From assembly GCA_030847615.1 (NCBI GenBank), contig JAUMIR010000003.1, positions 30,936,501 through 31,000,500 of the forward strand: a stretch of 64,000 bases of DNA, in the 5' to 3' direction. A model generated the notes under the pieces. The model did no database searches and was not told where the DNA came from. It saw only the letters and a program-made list of their open reading frames with translations. The translations under genes and the position numbers were made by a program. This document shows positions 24,237 through 36,289 of this stretch, in pieces. This stretch comes from Gambelia wislizenii (taxonomy: Eukaryota > Chordata > Lepidosauria > Squamata > Crotaphytidae). Position 1 is the stretch's first letter; each line of letters begins with the position of its first letter.

Positions 24237-24844
24237 TTACATAGAACAGCATAATGTTTAGGCTACATTCAGTCAGAGTTAAAAATAAATAATACAAGCT
24301 AACGGAACTAGCTAAATACATTTTCCTAAACTAAGAAAGATCCAATCACATTTAGGAAATCCATCTGGATCAGGATGGATCGAATTGGGATAGGCTAGGC
24401 TCAGCTTATCAAAGCTGGCCTGCTTAGTCTCTGATGATAGAATTTCAGAGCAATGCAATTAGGCCTGCTCCTTCAGGAAAAGGTTAACTACAAGTTATTC
24501 TTCTGAACCCAGTCTTTAGGCCAAACTGCTAAACAATTAGGAAACGAGTACGCTTTCACAAGAGAACCCATGGAAGTTTAGAATAATGCAGTGTTTTGTA
24601 AAAAGAGTAATTGTGGCTAATTTTGCATGTCATACATCTTATATATAAGAGACACATTCATCTGATTCTTTAATCTAGGCTACTCTATCTTTCCTCTGAA
24701 ATTAATTTTCTTCTGATTTCTGTTATTTTGTAACTTCCTGTCTTCTATTTGATTCCCTGGTTATCTGCCTGATCAAAATCAATCTTTAAGTTGATTATAC
24801 TTGTGAATAACATCAGGTCATCTCTGATTACACTTTATAGTCCA
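24237..24844. other. no recognisable feature
   Basis: Unique-looking sequence between CR1 and L1. Confidence 0.4.
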
Positions 24845-24920
24845 CTTTTGATTTTGTATAAATAATCTTTATTGAAAAACAATCTTAAAATACATTAAAC
24901 AGAAAAACACACATCAAGAA

Positions 24921-25377
24921 TGTCAGGAGTTAAAGACTGAACTCCATTTTAAAATGGCCAAAAAAACCTGTAGAAATCATGCTGAGTCATGATGGCTGAT
25001 GCCATGAACTGCCAAGTCATGCCTAGTCATGCCACAGCTGCAAAAGAAGTTACTAGAGGGCAAGCTATGTAGCACAAGATCTGATGCAATGTACCCATGT
25101 GGTTAAGTAAGCCAATGCTCTGCTGATGTGTATATAAGTGAGATAGACCAGAGATCATTCTTTTCTTGGGATTCTGTGATGTCTGGCATAGCATTTTGAC
25201 TGATGAGATTGTAAATATTGTAAATATCTGCAACGACTTGAAGATTAAAGTACCTCCTGTTTTCTGGACATCAAAACATTCTGTGTGTGAGTATTCTTGG
25301 GAAAGAGTTGCTACTGAGTCTGCTGAGACACCTTTTTGGCTTCTGTCTGGGCTTGAATGCCCTATCATCCCCTGACA
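24921..25377 (+). mobile_element. solo LTR (457 bp) with 5-bp TSD
   Basis: Begins TGTCAGGAG and ends CCCCTGACA, a perfect 7-bp terminal inverted repeat TGTCAGG/CCTGACA. AAGAA flanks both ends (24916-24920 and 25378-25382). It has a TATA box at 25131 and an ATTAAA at 25244-25249, in the order expected for U3-R-U5 on the plus strand. No internal retroviral or retrotransposon sequence is adjacent, so it is the product of LTR-LTR recombination. An ERV or Ty1/copia origin is possible; not resolved. Confidence 0.85.
25131..25136 (+). promoter_or_regulatory. putative LTR TATA box
   Basis: TATATAAG lies about 110 bp before ATTAAA inside the solo LTR, as for a retroelement promoter. Activity is not known. 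Confidence 0.4.
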
Positions 25378-26537
25378 AAGAAACATATCATAAGATACAT
25401 AAAGTTGGTGGAAAAAAGAAAAAAGACAAAAACAACAAAGAAAAACAATACAAATACCCTCATCACCCATTCCACCCCACCCCAATTTAAAATTTACCTC
25501 CCACTTCTCTCTAATTGTTTTCACCATTAGTAACTTAATATCTCCTCCCCTTTCTACACATCATATTACTTCATTCACTTTTCATATATTATCAAGAAAC
25601 AGAAATTTCTGTTATATAATTTAATTCCAATTTAAATATCAAATCCCAAGTACTAATATCCCCACTTTCTTTTCTAATATATTTTACAAACGATTCCCAC
25701 ATAATCTTTATAATTTTGAATGTACTTATTTTTCACTTAGTTTGAAAGTTTATCTGTTAGTGCTAATCCCATTACTTTTTGAATACATTCTTGATATGTC
25801 AGTATTTCATTGATTTTCCACTTTCTTGCATAGATTAACTTTGCAGCTGTGACTAAATAACTAATTAAATTTCTATATTTTCCCCTTTTATTTTTTGCAT
25901 ATACCATATTCAAAAGATATAATTCAGGTCTCATATCTAGCTTAATTTACAATATTTTTTCTATCCATTTATTATTTTTAAACCAAATCTCTTGGCTTTT
26001 TTTATTTTTTTTACATTTCCACCACAAATGAAAAAAATGATCCTATCTGTTTCTAACATTTCCAGCATCTATCCGATACACCTTTATACATTCTTGCCAT
26101 TTTTAGGGGGGGATAAGTACCATTTATACATCATCTTATAGACATTTTCTTTAAGGTTATATGAACATGTACATTTTAATCCTTGATTCCAAACGTTCTC
26201 TCATTGTTCCAAATGTAGATCATATCCCAAATTTTGCACTCAACCTATCATGCACTGTTTAACTTGGTCTTCCTCCATACTAAATCTTAATAACAATCCA
26301 TACATTTTACTAATTAAATTATTTTTGTCTGAACATAACAGCTTTTTGAATTCTGATTTCTCATTTTCATATCGAAACTGTTTTAGATCCTCTTTGGTGC
26401 TTTCCCTCAACTGATAATAACTCAACCATTGCATTTTAAATCTTTCATCCCTAATTGTTGTCTTTCTTTAACCTTCCATTCACCTTCTCTTAACTCTAAT
26501 ATATCCCTATATATTTTATCCAGTTTTCTACTCTTAG

Positions 26538-27140
26538 GGGCTGTCTACACAGTAAAAAATACACACAGCATCAGGAAGACTGATCATGTGTACACATGGG
26601 TGTTCGGATGCATGTGCGTCTTTTGGAAGGAGGGCTAGTGAATACCCCATAAACTATGTGGATTTGGAGTTCAGGAGGATTAGCGAATCTTGAGCTAAAA
26701 TCTACACAGCCATTCGTATTGTTGTCAGTCTATACATCCCGTTTGCACACATATAAACAGGCAGTGTAATCTGATTGGCTGGCTGAGCACAGGTGGTGGG
26801 GCTAGCAAAGGGGAAATGGGAGCATTCACCATGTTGGATTCCTGGCTAAGCAAGAGTCTGGTAAGTCCATAAAATGGAGATTTTTTTACATTTATTCATT
26901 TTTATTTTATATTGTAAATAGAGAAAACTGACTGTCTGCAAAACAGGCACTTTTTAAAATTAAAAAAAAGTGGTGAGAGATTGAAAACTGCCACTTGGAT
27001 CGCTGGCTCCAGCCAGCTGGGCAAGGGGGTCATACAGAGTTTGGGGGGGAATCATGTAGGTAGATCGTACACATGCAAATGGCTGCGGTTTTGGATTCCC
27101 CCCCCCCCAAATGGATTTTTTCCCATCGTGTAGACAGGGC
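26538..27140. mobile_element. TIR element with 5-bp TSD (603 bp)
   Basis: The ends GGGCTGTCTACAC and GTGTAGACAGGGC are inverted with two mismatches. CTTAG flanks each end (26533-26537, 27141-27145). Non-coding. It shares its end style (G/C-rich start, then TNTACAC) with the element at 10863 but not an obvious interior. Confidence 0.8.
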
Positions 27141-27145
27141 CTTAG

Positions 27146-27864
27146 TTCCCACTTACCAAATGCTTCTTGTGGTGAGAGCCAAGCTGACATTTTGGGATTC
27201 AGTCGCTTCTTATATGTATTTCATATTCTTATTAATGATCAGGCTCCTGGTGGAATTTATGGTCTTGTATTACAATCTGATATCATAAGCCACCTTCTGC
27301 AGGGCTGTGGTGTCTACTGTCCTGTCCTGAGTATCCAGAGAGAAAGTGCAGAATTTCATGGAAAACAGCTGTTGATAATCCTGAAACCTGTTCTGAAGGT
27401 CACTGAAATGCTCAGGCCTAGCACTGCCTGTCTGTCAGGTGATTCCCATGGACAAGTAACTGGGTTGGGAATTCAAAGAGCAGTTGCCTGCTGTTTGCAA
27501 GCAGAGGTGTGTGGCATAAGCCAAGGATTGAGAAAAGTAAGAATGAAGCCTTTGGAGCTTTTGTGCCAGGCATTTTATACTTGTCAGCCATCACGTGTGG
27601 CCCTAGGAGAAAGGAAACATTTTGGTTGAGAAAGGCTATCTTGGGCAAGATGAAACAGGCTGTTGAGAATTTTCTCACAACTTCATAATCTTTCACCTCT
27701 ATAAGGAGACAGAAACACAAAGGCTTGCAATAGCATAAGTCCAATTTACACCATATAAGTGACTTTTTTGGTCATTGTGGTCAAAATTTGCTGCTAACTC
27801 TGCAGAATGACCAAAATCCCCTCAACCCTCCTTTTAGCTGAAGGAAACCCCTCCTTGCAGTTAT
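27146..27864. other. no recognisable feature
   Basis: A 172-codon plus-strand frame begins inside the preceding transposon and continues here. It shows no domain and I do not consider it a gene. Confidence 0.35.
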
Positions 27865-27867
27865 TTA

Positions 27868-28337
27868 GGATATTATCAGACTAGCATCTAAAAATGCTAT
27901 AATTCCATGAATGAAGATAAAAACATTGTGGCATTATAACATTTATTATTGCACATTTGTGTAATCATGCAAAAGAAACACTACAAAATTATTGCGCAAT
28001 GACCATTAGTGCTTTAAGAATGGGAGCTTACTTCTGCAATTTGGCACGGACAAGATTTTGGCAGTTCTCATGAGAAGACACGAGCATGCTTAATACTCCA
28101 AAAAACCCTTAATTAAGTAAATGAACACACAAGCACTGAAATAAACATAGTCAATAGTGCAAAACAGTGCTATTAATGATCTATTGATGGCTTCTCCCAT
28201 CAGTTAGAACTGATGCCTTTTTTGCATCTGGAGCACAGAGTAATAACATGAAGACGATGATGACATGTGATAGTGGGGCCCATTTGCACAACCTTGACAT
28301 CATAATCCCATGATTTTTGCTCTATCTGATAATGTCC
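27868..28337 (-). mobile_element. Harbinger-like MITE, copy 4 (470 bp)
   Basis: The ends GGATATTATCAGA and TCTGATAATGTCC are inverted, with TTA on each side (27865-27867, 28338-28340). The interior shows family blocks in reverse orientation, including CTCATGAGAAGACACGAGC and CTATTGATGGCTTCTCCCAT. Diverged but complete. Confidence 0.75.
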
Positions 28338-28340
28338 TTA

Positions 28341-29387
28341 GTGCCCAGTGGAGAGCAGGGAGCATCAGAGAAGCATCTGGCTATATCCCTATACTAGATT
28401 CAGTACAGTGACATCATCTGCTGAGACCGTATTGTTCTGCATCTAGTTTATAGGGATGCCTGCTTTCTGCTCTCAATTGGTCACTAATTGGCTGGGGAAA
28501 GCCTCCTGCAGCTAAAATGTGGGGATTATGGCTGAAAGGAAGAATAATTCCACATGAAGAACTTTCACCTTTTATCTCAGTGATACAGGATCTCAGCCCA
28601 AGTGTTATTCTGATTCTGTTTTCTGCAGTTTGTGCAAAATGCCATTGCATATAACCAATGCCTTATCCCTTTATGAAGCTAAGCACACAAACATGAGAGA
28701 CACAAAAGGTTAGTCTGACTGATCAGAAATATATAAAGAATTACAGAACCATGGTGGTGGTGGTGGGGAAACACTCCTGAAAATGTCTAAAATCTCTCAG
28801 AGACTGAGTCTTATGCACCAAAAATCTCAGTGAGAGGAGGGAAGGTGGTTTGGTTGGTTTTTTGATTGGCTGGTTTTTGTGTTGCCTTGCTTACTATGTT
28901 AGGACAAATCAAGTCAGGCTTTACATGGCTAAGTGAAAGACACTTTCTGCAATCCCCAAAGCAACATGAGATGGTAGGATTGATCACTGGAGTAAGGGAG
29001 GAACACACAGCAAAAGAGGCAAGGGGGAACAGGGGGTAAAGGGATAAGACCTCTTCTCCCCACAGCAGGAACAGCTTTACTCAGAAGCGGTAAAACAGTT
29101 CTCTATTCATGGACCATATTGATCAGCATGCCTGTGAGGTCTGTGGTGACCCGTCTACCCTCCAGGATGATGTGCCAGCTGCTGTTGCATAATTATGTCG
29201 CAGAAACAGTGTAGTATTATTGTTGCAACCCTATTAACCCTCAAGAGCCAACTTATTGAATGATGCTTTGTGGAATAATGACCATGATCATAGCTATGTA
29301 AAGCAACACAGTTTTTGTCACTTGAAAGCAATAGTACTTGAGTGAATCACCCACAAGTAACTTAAGACCTGTTGCTTTCAATGAGGG
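28341..29387. other. no recognisable feature
   Basis: Contains a short GGT run near 28752. Nothing else is supported. Confidence 0.4.
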
Positions 29388-29390
29388 TTA

Positions 29391-29981
29391 GGAGATTGTC
29401 AGACAGACACATAAAAAGTGTTCCTGTCCCACAATCTCCAATTCCGTCCCTGTCCCAGCACGATAACCCTCCTCATCACACTTACTTTCGCTTCTGTCCA
29501 AAGGCAGCCCAGGAATGAACGGAGCTCTAACAGAGCTTCATTCATTTTCTGGAATGAAATCCTGCTCGTTCTCATGAGAAGACACAAGTGTGGGAAATTG
29601 AAAAAAAGAAAAATAACATACAAAAAGTTATACCAAGCACAGAAGCACACTAAAAAAAAAACAAAAAAACCCAACCCATTTAACTCAGGAAGGTTCCTAA
29701 AAAGAGGCTAGCCTACCTTGATTTCATTATCCCACCTGGAAGTGTTCTGGCAGGACCACCCATTGATGCTCCATTCACAGCAGGAGAATGGTGCAAGGTT
29801 TCAAACAATGGCAATGCCAGCACAGAAATGGATGATCGACTGATGGCTCGGCCTGTCAATTAAACAGAACACCATAATGACATCAGCAGAATGCAAAAGG
29901 ACAATGTTGTCTGATATTAGCATCCTTTTGTGTTCTGCTGGTGTCATTATGGTGCCCCATTAGCCATGTTCCATAATCTCC
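29391..29981 (-). mobile_element. Harbinger-like MITE, copy 5 (591 bp)
   Basis: The left end GGAGATTGTCAGAC pairs with the right end ATAATCTCC. The flanks are TTA (29388-29390) and TGA (29982-29984), a one-base-decayed duplication. The interior is collinear with copy 2. Near the right end a long stem-loop (29870-29954) has 36-nt arms and a 13-nt loop. Confidence 0.8.
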
Positions 29982-29984
29982 TGA

Positions 29985-31039
29985 GTCATGGCTAACATTC
30001 AGTGGACAGAAACCATTAATTGCAAGTCCTTCCTGCGTAGTTATGGAGGGGAAGAGTGGACAAATGTGTCATTTCTGCCCTTGATTCTAGTTCATGAAAC
30101 TAGTGTTATTTCATAGATAAAAATAATGGAACAATGCTGCAGAATGATAACTATCTGCTTTACTGGATGGAAAGATCTCTAGGGATAAAGATTTACTCAC
30201 TCCTGAATACAAAAGCCAGCATGCTGTCATTAGCATGTAAATAGATCTCCTCTCACCTACAGGACTTTGACAATAATGTCCTTAAATCAATATAATATTT
30301 TACACAACTGTGTTCTTTTCTAGAGTATAATCTATACTACTGACAGTCTCAATCTTTTATTTCATCTGTTCCTGACCTTCCAGATAATGCTGGCTGTTAT
30401 CTAGCAGTGCTTGTTCCAGGATGATGATAGAAACATTGTCTCAAAGAACCGCTTCAACACTCTTGATGGGGTGAATATTGAATACCAGCTGGCGAGGCAT
30501 TTTTTTGTTTGAAAAGCACTGGGCTGTGTAATTTTGTCCCTGTATATATGAAATATGAGATTGCTGTAAAAATAATTAAGATGTGCATGCAATGGAAAAT
30601 ATGGGAATATTTTAGAAATTCAACATTATAAACACACACACACACACACACATTTTAACACTTCTGTGTGCACAGATGCTTTTTTTCTTATGTGCTGTCT
30701 CACTCAGTACACACAAAGTGACAGAGGTATATTTACTATTCTAAGGCAAATCTTTTAGATACAGTTATATTTAGGAATGGCCAAATCTGTCAAGTGTGAT
30801 TCTCATATTGTCATCATCAAACCTGTACTGTGCTGGTTCCATATGAGCTTTTTTCCTTACCTCACACAGAACTTTGCATGTATAATTGTATATATTTATT
30901 CAAATGTATACATTTTGCATACATCTTATCAAATATATACATTTTCATACATGTTCACCCATTGACTACAAGATGTTTATACACATTTTAGAAATGTACA
31001 GTTTTCTTGGTGCATTTTTCTAAGGTTGCATGATTTCCT
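29985..31039. other. no recognisable feature
   Basis: Includes (CA)n at 30630-30651. No gene or known repeat. Confidence 0.4.
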
Positions 31040-31330
31040 TTCTTTCACAGAATGCAGCAAAATCTGGGAAATGTATGGCTTTCCAAATCTGGGCCTATAT
31101 TCAGGTCCAAGATGTCCAAATTGATTCTCACTGCAAGGAAATGGTTGAAAATTTTTGAAGCCGATTTGCAATTTGATACTTATTCTGTAGAAAATTTGCA
31201 TGTAGTCAAATTGCACAGGAAACAGCATTTTCTCTTCAGGAAGCAACATTTTCTGTACAGAAAATAATGGTCTAGATTAATTGCCCTGACCACACATAAA
31301 GAAAGAACAAAGAAGTTTCTGAACTTGTTG

Positions 31331-31390
31331 TCTAAGGAGTTTTTCTGTTCTCTGTCTGTCTGTCTGTCTGTCTAAGGAGTTTTTCTGTTC
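31331..31390. repeat. exact 20-bp duplication around (TCTG)5
   Basis: TCTAAGGAGTTTTTCTGTTC occurs at 31331-31350 and again at 31371-31390, with exactly five TCTG units between. Confidence 0.95.
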
Positions 31391-31793
31391 TAGAGACTGT
31401 GGATATACTACTATTGGGGATTGGTGAGAATTTTATTTTGTTCACTCTTTTTTATAAACACTGTTGGTAATTTGCAAATTTCTTCAAAAACAAGACAAAA
31501 AGAGCTTGAGTTTGAGCCTGAAGACTGAAGATGTGAAAGAAACCAAAATGAAAGATCCCTCCCTCCTCCCAGAAGAAAGCTATGTATTTAGCCCTTAGAA
31601 GTCTGGCTTTGAATCCCTCTGTGTATTCTAGAGATGTAATTCTTCACCAAGTTTCTTGTTTAAGGGAACAATGAACAATTTTAAAAGATTTATTTCCTAC
31701 TGCAAAGAAGTCTTCGAAAACAGCATAGTTTTTGAAGTCCATTTGCAGTTCAATTCTGTGCAGAATTTGCATGTGGTTGTTTTGCACAGGCAA

Positions 31794-32018
31794 CAATAGC
31801 AATAGCAATAGCATTTATATTTTTATACCACTTATCAGTGCCAAAAAACTCCCTAAGTAGTTTACAATTTGTTAGCTAATTTCCCCAACAAGCTGGCTAC
31901 TCCTTTTACCGACCTATGGAAAGATGGAAGGCTGAGTCAACCTTGGAGCCCTCTGGGATTGAACTCACAACTTGTGGCTTGCAGTACTGGCATTTAACCA
32001 CCGTGCCACCAGGGCTCC
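31794..32018 (-). mobile_element. tRNA-headed SINE with AATAGC tail
   Basis: On the minus strand it begins GGAGCCCTGGTGGCACGG with an A-box-like TGGTTAAATGC. It has a box B complement at 31956-31966 (GGATTGAACTC on plus) and a body with TTGACTCAGCCTTCCATC, and ends in (GCTATT)n, seen on plus as AATAGCAATAGC at the left edge. Full length, moderately diverged. Confidence 0.8.
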
Positions 32019-33378
32019 ATAATGTTTGCCAATAGGGGAAAATCATGCTGGCTCAAATATGGAGTTGAGGATGCTACCTTAAGCCTCTTTCTGCAGGCAG
32101 CTGCCCAAATAGATATCCTGAGGCTTGTTTTTTGGAGCACACTCTGCCTTCCTAGGCTCTAGATGTGGTTCAGGCTCAGCTGTGAAGGCCCTAAAAGAGT
32201 TGTCTTCCCCAAAGTCCTGGTTGACTGTGTAGAAATCACTGGATGAGTTAATCCTTCACCCAATAATCCCTAAAATAATATGCTGTTTTTGGCTAAAAAA
32301 ATGTTGCTATCTATGGAAATCACCCATGCACAAATTTTAGGAAGAATAAACCCCCAATTACAGCATCCTCTGCACAGAAAACAGCATTTTCTTCATAGGA
32401 ATTCATATCTGCATTGAAATATTAATTCTCTGCACAGAAAATGCTGACCACATGCAAATTTTGTGCAGAATAACTCCCCAATCATGTGGGACAGGTGTGT
32501 GCAGAAAAGCATGCAGCACTGTGGGATGGAATAGAATTTGCTGGGCCCAAGGGAGAGAAAACCTGATTAAAGGTTGCAGCTGACAGTGCTGCTACATTAA
32601 GCATGGGATGGTGGTGGCAGAGGGTTTATTATGTTCTGTCTCACTCCTTTGCTTCCTTTCTGGATCTGGCAATCAATCCACCCACCTGCCCTTTGTGCAA
32701 TGTGAGCATTCCTGGTCATTTCTGGGCCAGGCAGGAATTTCCCCCCTTTTCTACAGTGTTTTCCCCCCATACCCTACTTTGGAAATTGTCAGTTGGCTCA
32801 AGTTGGGTCTGTAAATAGGTGGTCCCTTGGCAAGTGTTGAAAGAGGAGGAGGAGGTCTGGGGGAGCCCCCCTGTCTCAGTTGATGAGCCCCCCTGCCTCA
32901 TCAAGTTGCTTCCCCCAATTGCTTCTCACAGAGTTTAAATTAGTTAAATTAGTCTCTTGTGTCTGGTCTCTTTATTCCTAATGTGGATCGGCAACAATAT
33001 TTTTTGCACAGGAATTAATCTTTCTGTGCAGCAAATGCTATTTTTGGTGCAAAACAATCACATGGGGATTTTTTTGCAGAATAAGTCTTGAACTGTTGTC
33101 AGTCTAGGATTTTTCTCATTGGGGTTTCTCAACACTTGAAAAACATGTTTTTTGACAATTTCCCAATTTTTTAAAATATTCTTTCCAGCCTTATAAGAAA
33201 TAGTAAAATGGCCTAAGAAAGACTGACACTTCTTCCCTCCCCTCTCTCTAAGTGTAGCATGAAATAGATGAAAAGGTGTTAATTCCTCAGTGAGTCTAGA
33301 ATCCTACCAAAAAGCTGCTACTAAGAGCTACAATATGGTGTCAGAATAAAAATGGGTGTTACAAAAATGAACTGGGAG

Positions 33379-33535
33379 CATAGAATCATAGATGTCCGGA
33401 GAAGGAGACCCCATCACCTCTCTAAGCTATTGGTTCCACTGCCAAAATGCTCTTACTGTTAAGAAGTTCCTTCTAATGTTCAGTAAAAATCTACTCTCCT
33501 CTAACTGGGGCATGCTGGTCTTGTTTGGATGATTT
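33379..33535 (-). mobile_element. CR1-group LINE 3' fragment, reverse
   Basis: Read on plus: AGAATCATAGA (octamer tail complement), then TATTGGTTCCACTGCCAAAA, then CTCTTACTGTTAAGAAGTTC and TTCTAATGTTCAGTAAAAAT. This is the reverse of a CR1 tail, of a different subfamily from the copy at 34443. Confidence 0.6.
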
Positions 33536-34287
33536 CCTCAACCAATTACTTTTATTTCTCACCTCCCCCAACTAGGTGCAGGGAGGGAACAGCATCATCA
33601 TAATAAATATATTGACAGTAACAAACAAAAGTACACTGTTTTCTCTGAGGTAATTTTACATTTTAGTCATTTTCATGTACGCACAGCCAAATCCTGCCTT
33701 GATATTCATATCAGTCATTTGCCATGACTTTGCCAAGGTCAACTGAATTTAATAAAAATGTACATTAAACACATACACACAAGGCTTTACACATGTTTGT
33801 TAAAACTAAAATGGTGAATTTCAGTGCATATAATCATGCCCTGAAAGGATTTTCTACACGAATGAGTTTGTAGTGCAGGGAAGACAAACCTTGAAAGCAA
33901 TGAATCACAACTGTTCAGAGGGTACAGAAAGTATTTGAAAGCTAGTACATAATTACAACTTCATTCCAGTTTCTCTATATAGATGTAATACAACTTTTAT
34001 TTTTTGGCCATTCATAATTCCTAGTCTACCCGAATTTAGAATTACAAGCACTACCCCAGAGAGATAATAATAAGGAAAACAAGATTTTTTTCCCCAGGCT
34101 CTTTAAAGTAATCCTGAATTTACAGCTGTTACTGTGTAGAGGGTGTCCTCGTTCAATATTCTATTACTAATTGTTTTGTTCTTGTTGAAACTTCATGCAA
34201 ATATGATATATGCTTAATGTTCAGAAGATCCAAACGTGTTCCCTCTTGTACGGCCTTCTACACATATACACCCAAAGCCAAAACAGT
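33536..34287. other. no recognisable feature
   Basis: AT-rich spacer. Confidence 0.4.
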
Positions 34288-34420
34288 GTTGCTGTATGGT
34301 TAGTGTACTCAACCAGTACTGGCGAGACGCAGGTTCAAATCCCCACTCAGACTTGAAGTTTACAGGATTATTTTGGGCCAATAACTATATGTGTATCTCC
34401 TTACAATTTTATGCTACACA
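34288..34420 (+). mobile_element. SINE, 5' half (split by CR1)
   Basis: A tRNA-like head with GGTTAGTGTACTC (box A region, about 34299) and GGTTCAAATCC (box B, 34332-34342) is followed by the GGGCCAATAACT block. The rest of the same SINE layout resumes at about 36290. Confidence 0.65.
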
Positions 34421-34442
34421 CAACTCTAAGTACCTACTATAA

Positions 34443-36200
34443 GCGGGGTATGTCCGCAGCAAAAGGAAGAAGAAGGAAAATGGTAGGGCCACTACATGGA
34501 GAAGATGGCAAAATGCTAACGGGGGACAGAGAAAAGGCAGAATTACTCAACACCTTCTTTGCCTCAGTGTTTTCAGAAAAGGAAAGGGTGAGCAACCTGA
34601 GGATAATGGAACAGAGGACACAATAGGGGAAATCCAGCACAGAATAAGAAAAGAGGTAGTACCTTCTTAATCTAAATGAATTTAAATCTCCAGGACCAGA
34701 TGAACTACATGCAAGGGCATTAAAAGAGCTGGCAAATGTAATCTCAGAGCCATTGGCAATAATCTTTGAGAACCTTTTGAGAACCGGAGAATTCCCAGCA
34801 GACTGGAGGAGGACAAACGTCAAAAAGGGGAAAAAAGAGGATCCCAACAATCATTGTCCAGTTAGTCTGACATCAATACCAGGGAAGATTCTAGAGCAGA
34901 TCATTAAACAGAGTCTGTGAACATTTAGAAGGCAATTCCATAATCACAAAAAATCAACATGGGTTTCAGAGAAACAAGTCATGCCAGACTAATCTGATCT
35001 CTTTTTTTGATAAAATTACCAGCTTGGTACATGAAGGGAATGCTGCGCATATCACATACCTTGATTTCAGTAAGGCCTTTGACAAGGTTCCCCATGACAT
35101 TCTTGCAAACAAGCTTGTAAAATGTGGGCTAGACAAGTTAACTGTTAAATGGATTTGTAATTGGTTGACCAGCCAAACCCAAAGGGTGCTCAGCAGTGGC
35201 TCCTCTTCATCTTGGAAAGATGTGACCAGTGGGGTGCCACAGGGTTCTGTCCTGGGCACAGTGCTATTCACCATCTTTATCAATGACTTGGATGACAGAA
35301 TTAGGGGCATACATATCAGTTTTGCAGATGACACCAAATTATGAGGAGTAACTAGTACCCTAGAGGACAGGATCAAAATTCAAAATGACCTAGAAAGTTG
35401 GGCCAAAGCTAACAAAATGAAATTCAATACAGAGTAATGTAAGGTACTGCACTTAGGGCAGAAAAACAAAATGCATATATATAGGATGGGGAAGACCTGG
35501 CTGAACGAGACTATGTGTGAAAGGGATCTAGGAGTCCTAGTAGACCACAAGTTGAACATGAGTCAACAGTGTGATGCGGCAGCTAAAAAGGCCAATGCGA
35601 TTTTGGGCTGTATCAATAGAAGTATAGTGTCTAGATCAAGACAAGTAATAGTGCCACTCTATTCTGCCTTGGTCAGGCCTCACCTAGAATACTGTCTCGA
35701 GTTCTGGGCACCACAATTCAAAAAGGATATTGACAAATTGGAGTGTGTCCAGAGGAGGGCGACTAAAATGGTGAAAGGTCTGGAAACCATGCCTTATGAG
35801 GAGAGACTTAGGGAGCTGGGTATATTTAGCCTGGAAAAAAGATGGTTAAGGGGCGATATGATGGCCCTGTTTAAGTATTTGAAGGGGCGTCGCATTGAGG
35901 ATGGAGCAAGCTTGTTTTCTGCTACGCCAGAGACTAGAACACAGAACAATGGATGCAAGCTCCAGGAACAGAGATTTCACCTTGACATTAGGAGGAACTT
36001 TCTGACAGTAAGAGCTATTCAGCAGTGGAACACACTCCCTCAGAGTGTGGTGGGGTCTCCTTCCTTTGAGGTCTTTAAACAGAGGCTGGATGGCTATCTG
36101 TCAGGAATGATTTGATTGTGATTCCTGCATGGCAGGGGTTTGGACTGGATGGCCCTTGTGGTCTCTTCCAACTCTACAATTCTATGATTGTATGATTCTA
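34443..36200 (+). mobile_element. CR1 LINE, RT domain and 3' end, best preserved copy
   Basis: A 5'-truncated CR1 of about 1.76 kb. It begins in the ORF2 linker before RT ([10 protein letters not shown] and [13 protein letters not shown]), passes SPGPDELHARALKELA, and from 35024 keeps one frame to 36115. That frame carries the RT motifs [28 protein letters not shown] and the catalytic FADD (35321-35332), then RPHLEYC, FKYLKGRR and the terminal LTVRAIQQWNTLP. It is broken by two point nonsense codons (TGA at 35342, where Gly is expected; TAA at 35437) and by stops and frameshifts before 35000. The 3' tail ends in ATTCTATGATTGTATG-type octamers, the CR1 hallmark. It inserted into a SINE. Confidence 0.9.
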
Positions 36201-36289
36201 CCTAACCAGACTTCAAATCCTTGGATTCCATAGTATAATGCCATGAAGTAAAAGGGCACTACACTGTTCTTATCATATAGTGCAGATGT

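Larger units (their letters stand above)
24845..26530 (-). mobile_element. L1 LINE ORF2 C-terminus and 3' UTR, interrupted
   Basis: On the minus strand, 26434-26240 and 25934-25737 encode L1-type ORF2 C-terminal text. The clearest part is NLISYLVTAAKLIYARKWK, the conserved helix-rich L1 tail. The 3' end near 24845-24915 carries CAATAAAG, a polyadenylation signal, on the minus strand. A solo LTR (24921-25377) splits the 3' UTR. The copy is 5'-truncated; 26538 begins another element. Several frame breaks make it inactive. Confidence 0.75.
31040..33130. repeat. block of reiterated TGCACAG/TGCAAATTT motifs
   Basis: Variants of a module combining GCACAGGAAACAGCATTTTC, CTGTGCAGAAAATGCT and CATGCAAATTTTGTGCAGAAT occur near 31140-31265, 31690-31793, 32330-32475 and 33000-33100. 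They are separated by a SINE (31794-32018) and by other sequence (about 32480-32990). This looks like an old, broken-up dispersed or tandem repeat. Limits are approximate. Confidence 0.45.

Noticed and set aside
27109..27629. 172-codon plus-strand frame
   Set aside because: It begins inside the terminal repeat of a DNA transposon, has no domain, and its other part shows no coding signature.
32481..32995. Possible LTR ending GGATCGGCAACA
   Set aside because: The end looks LTR-like, but no start or duplication could be placed.
34288..34420. tRNA gene suggested by box A and box B
   Set aside because: The sequence does not fold as a full cloverleaf by eye and continues into a SINE body, so it is a SINE head.
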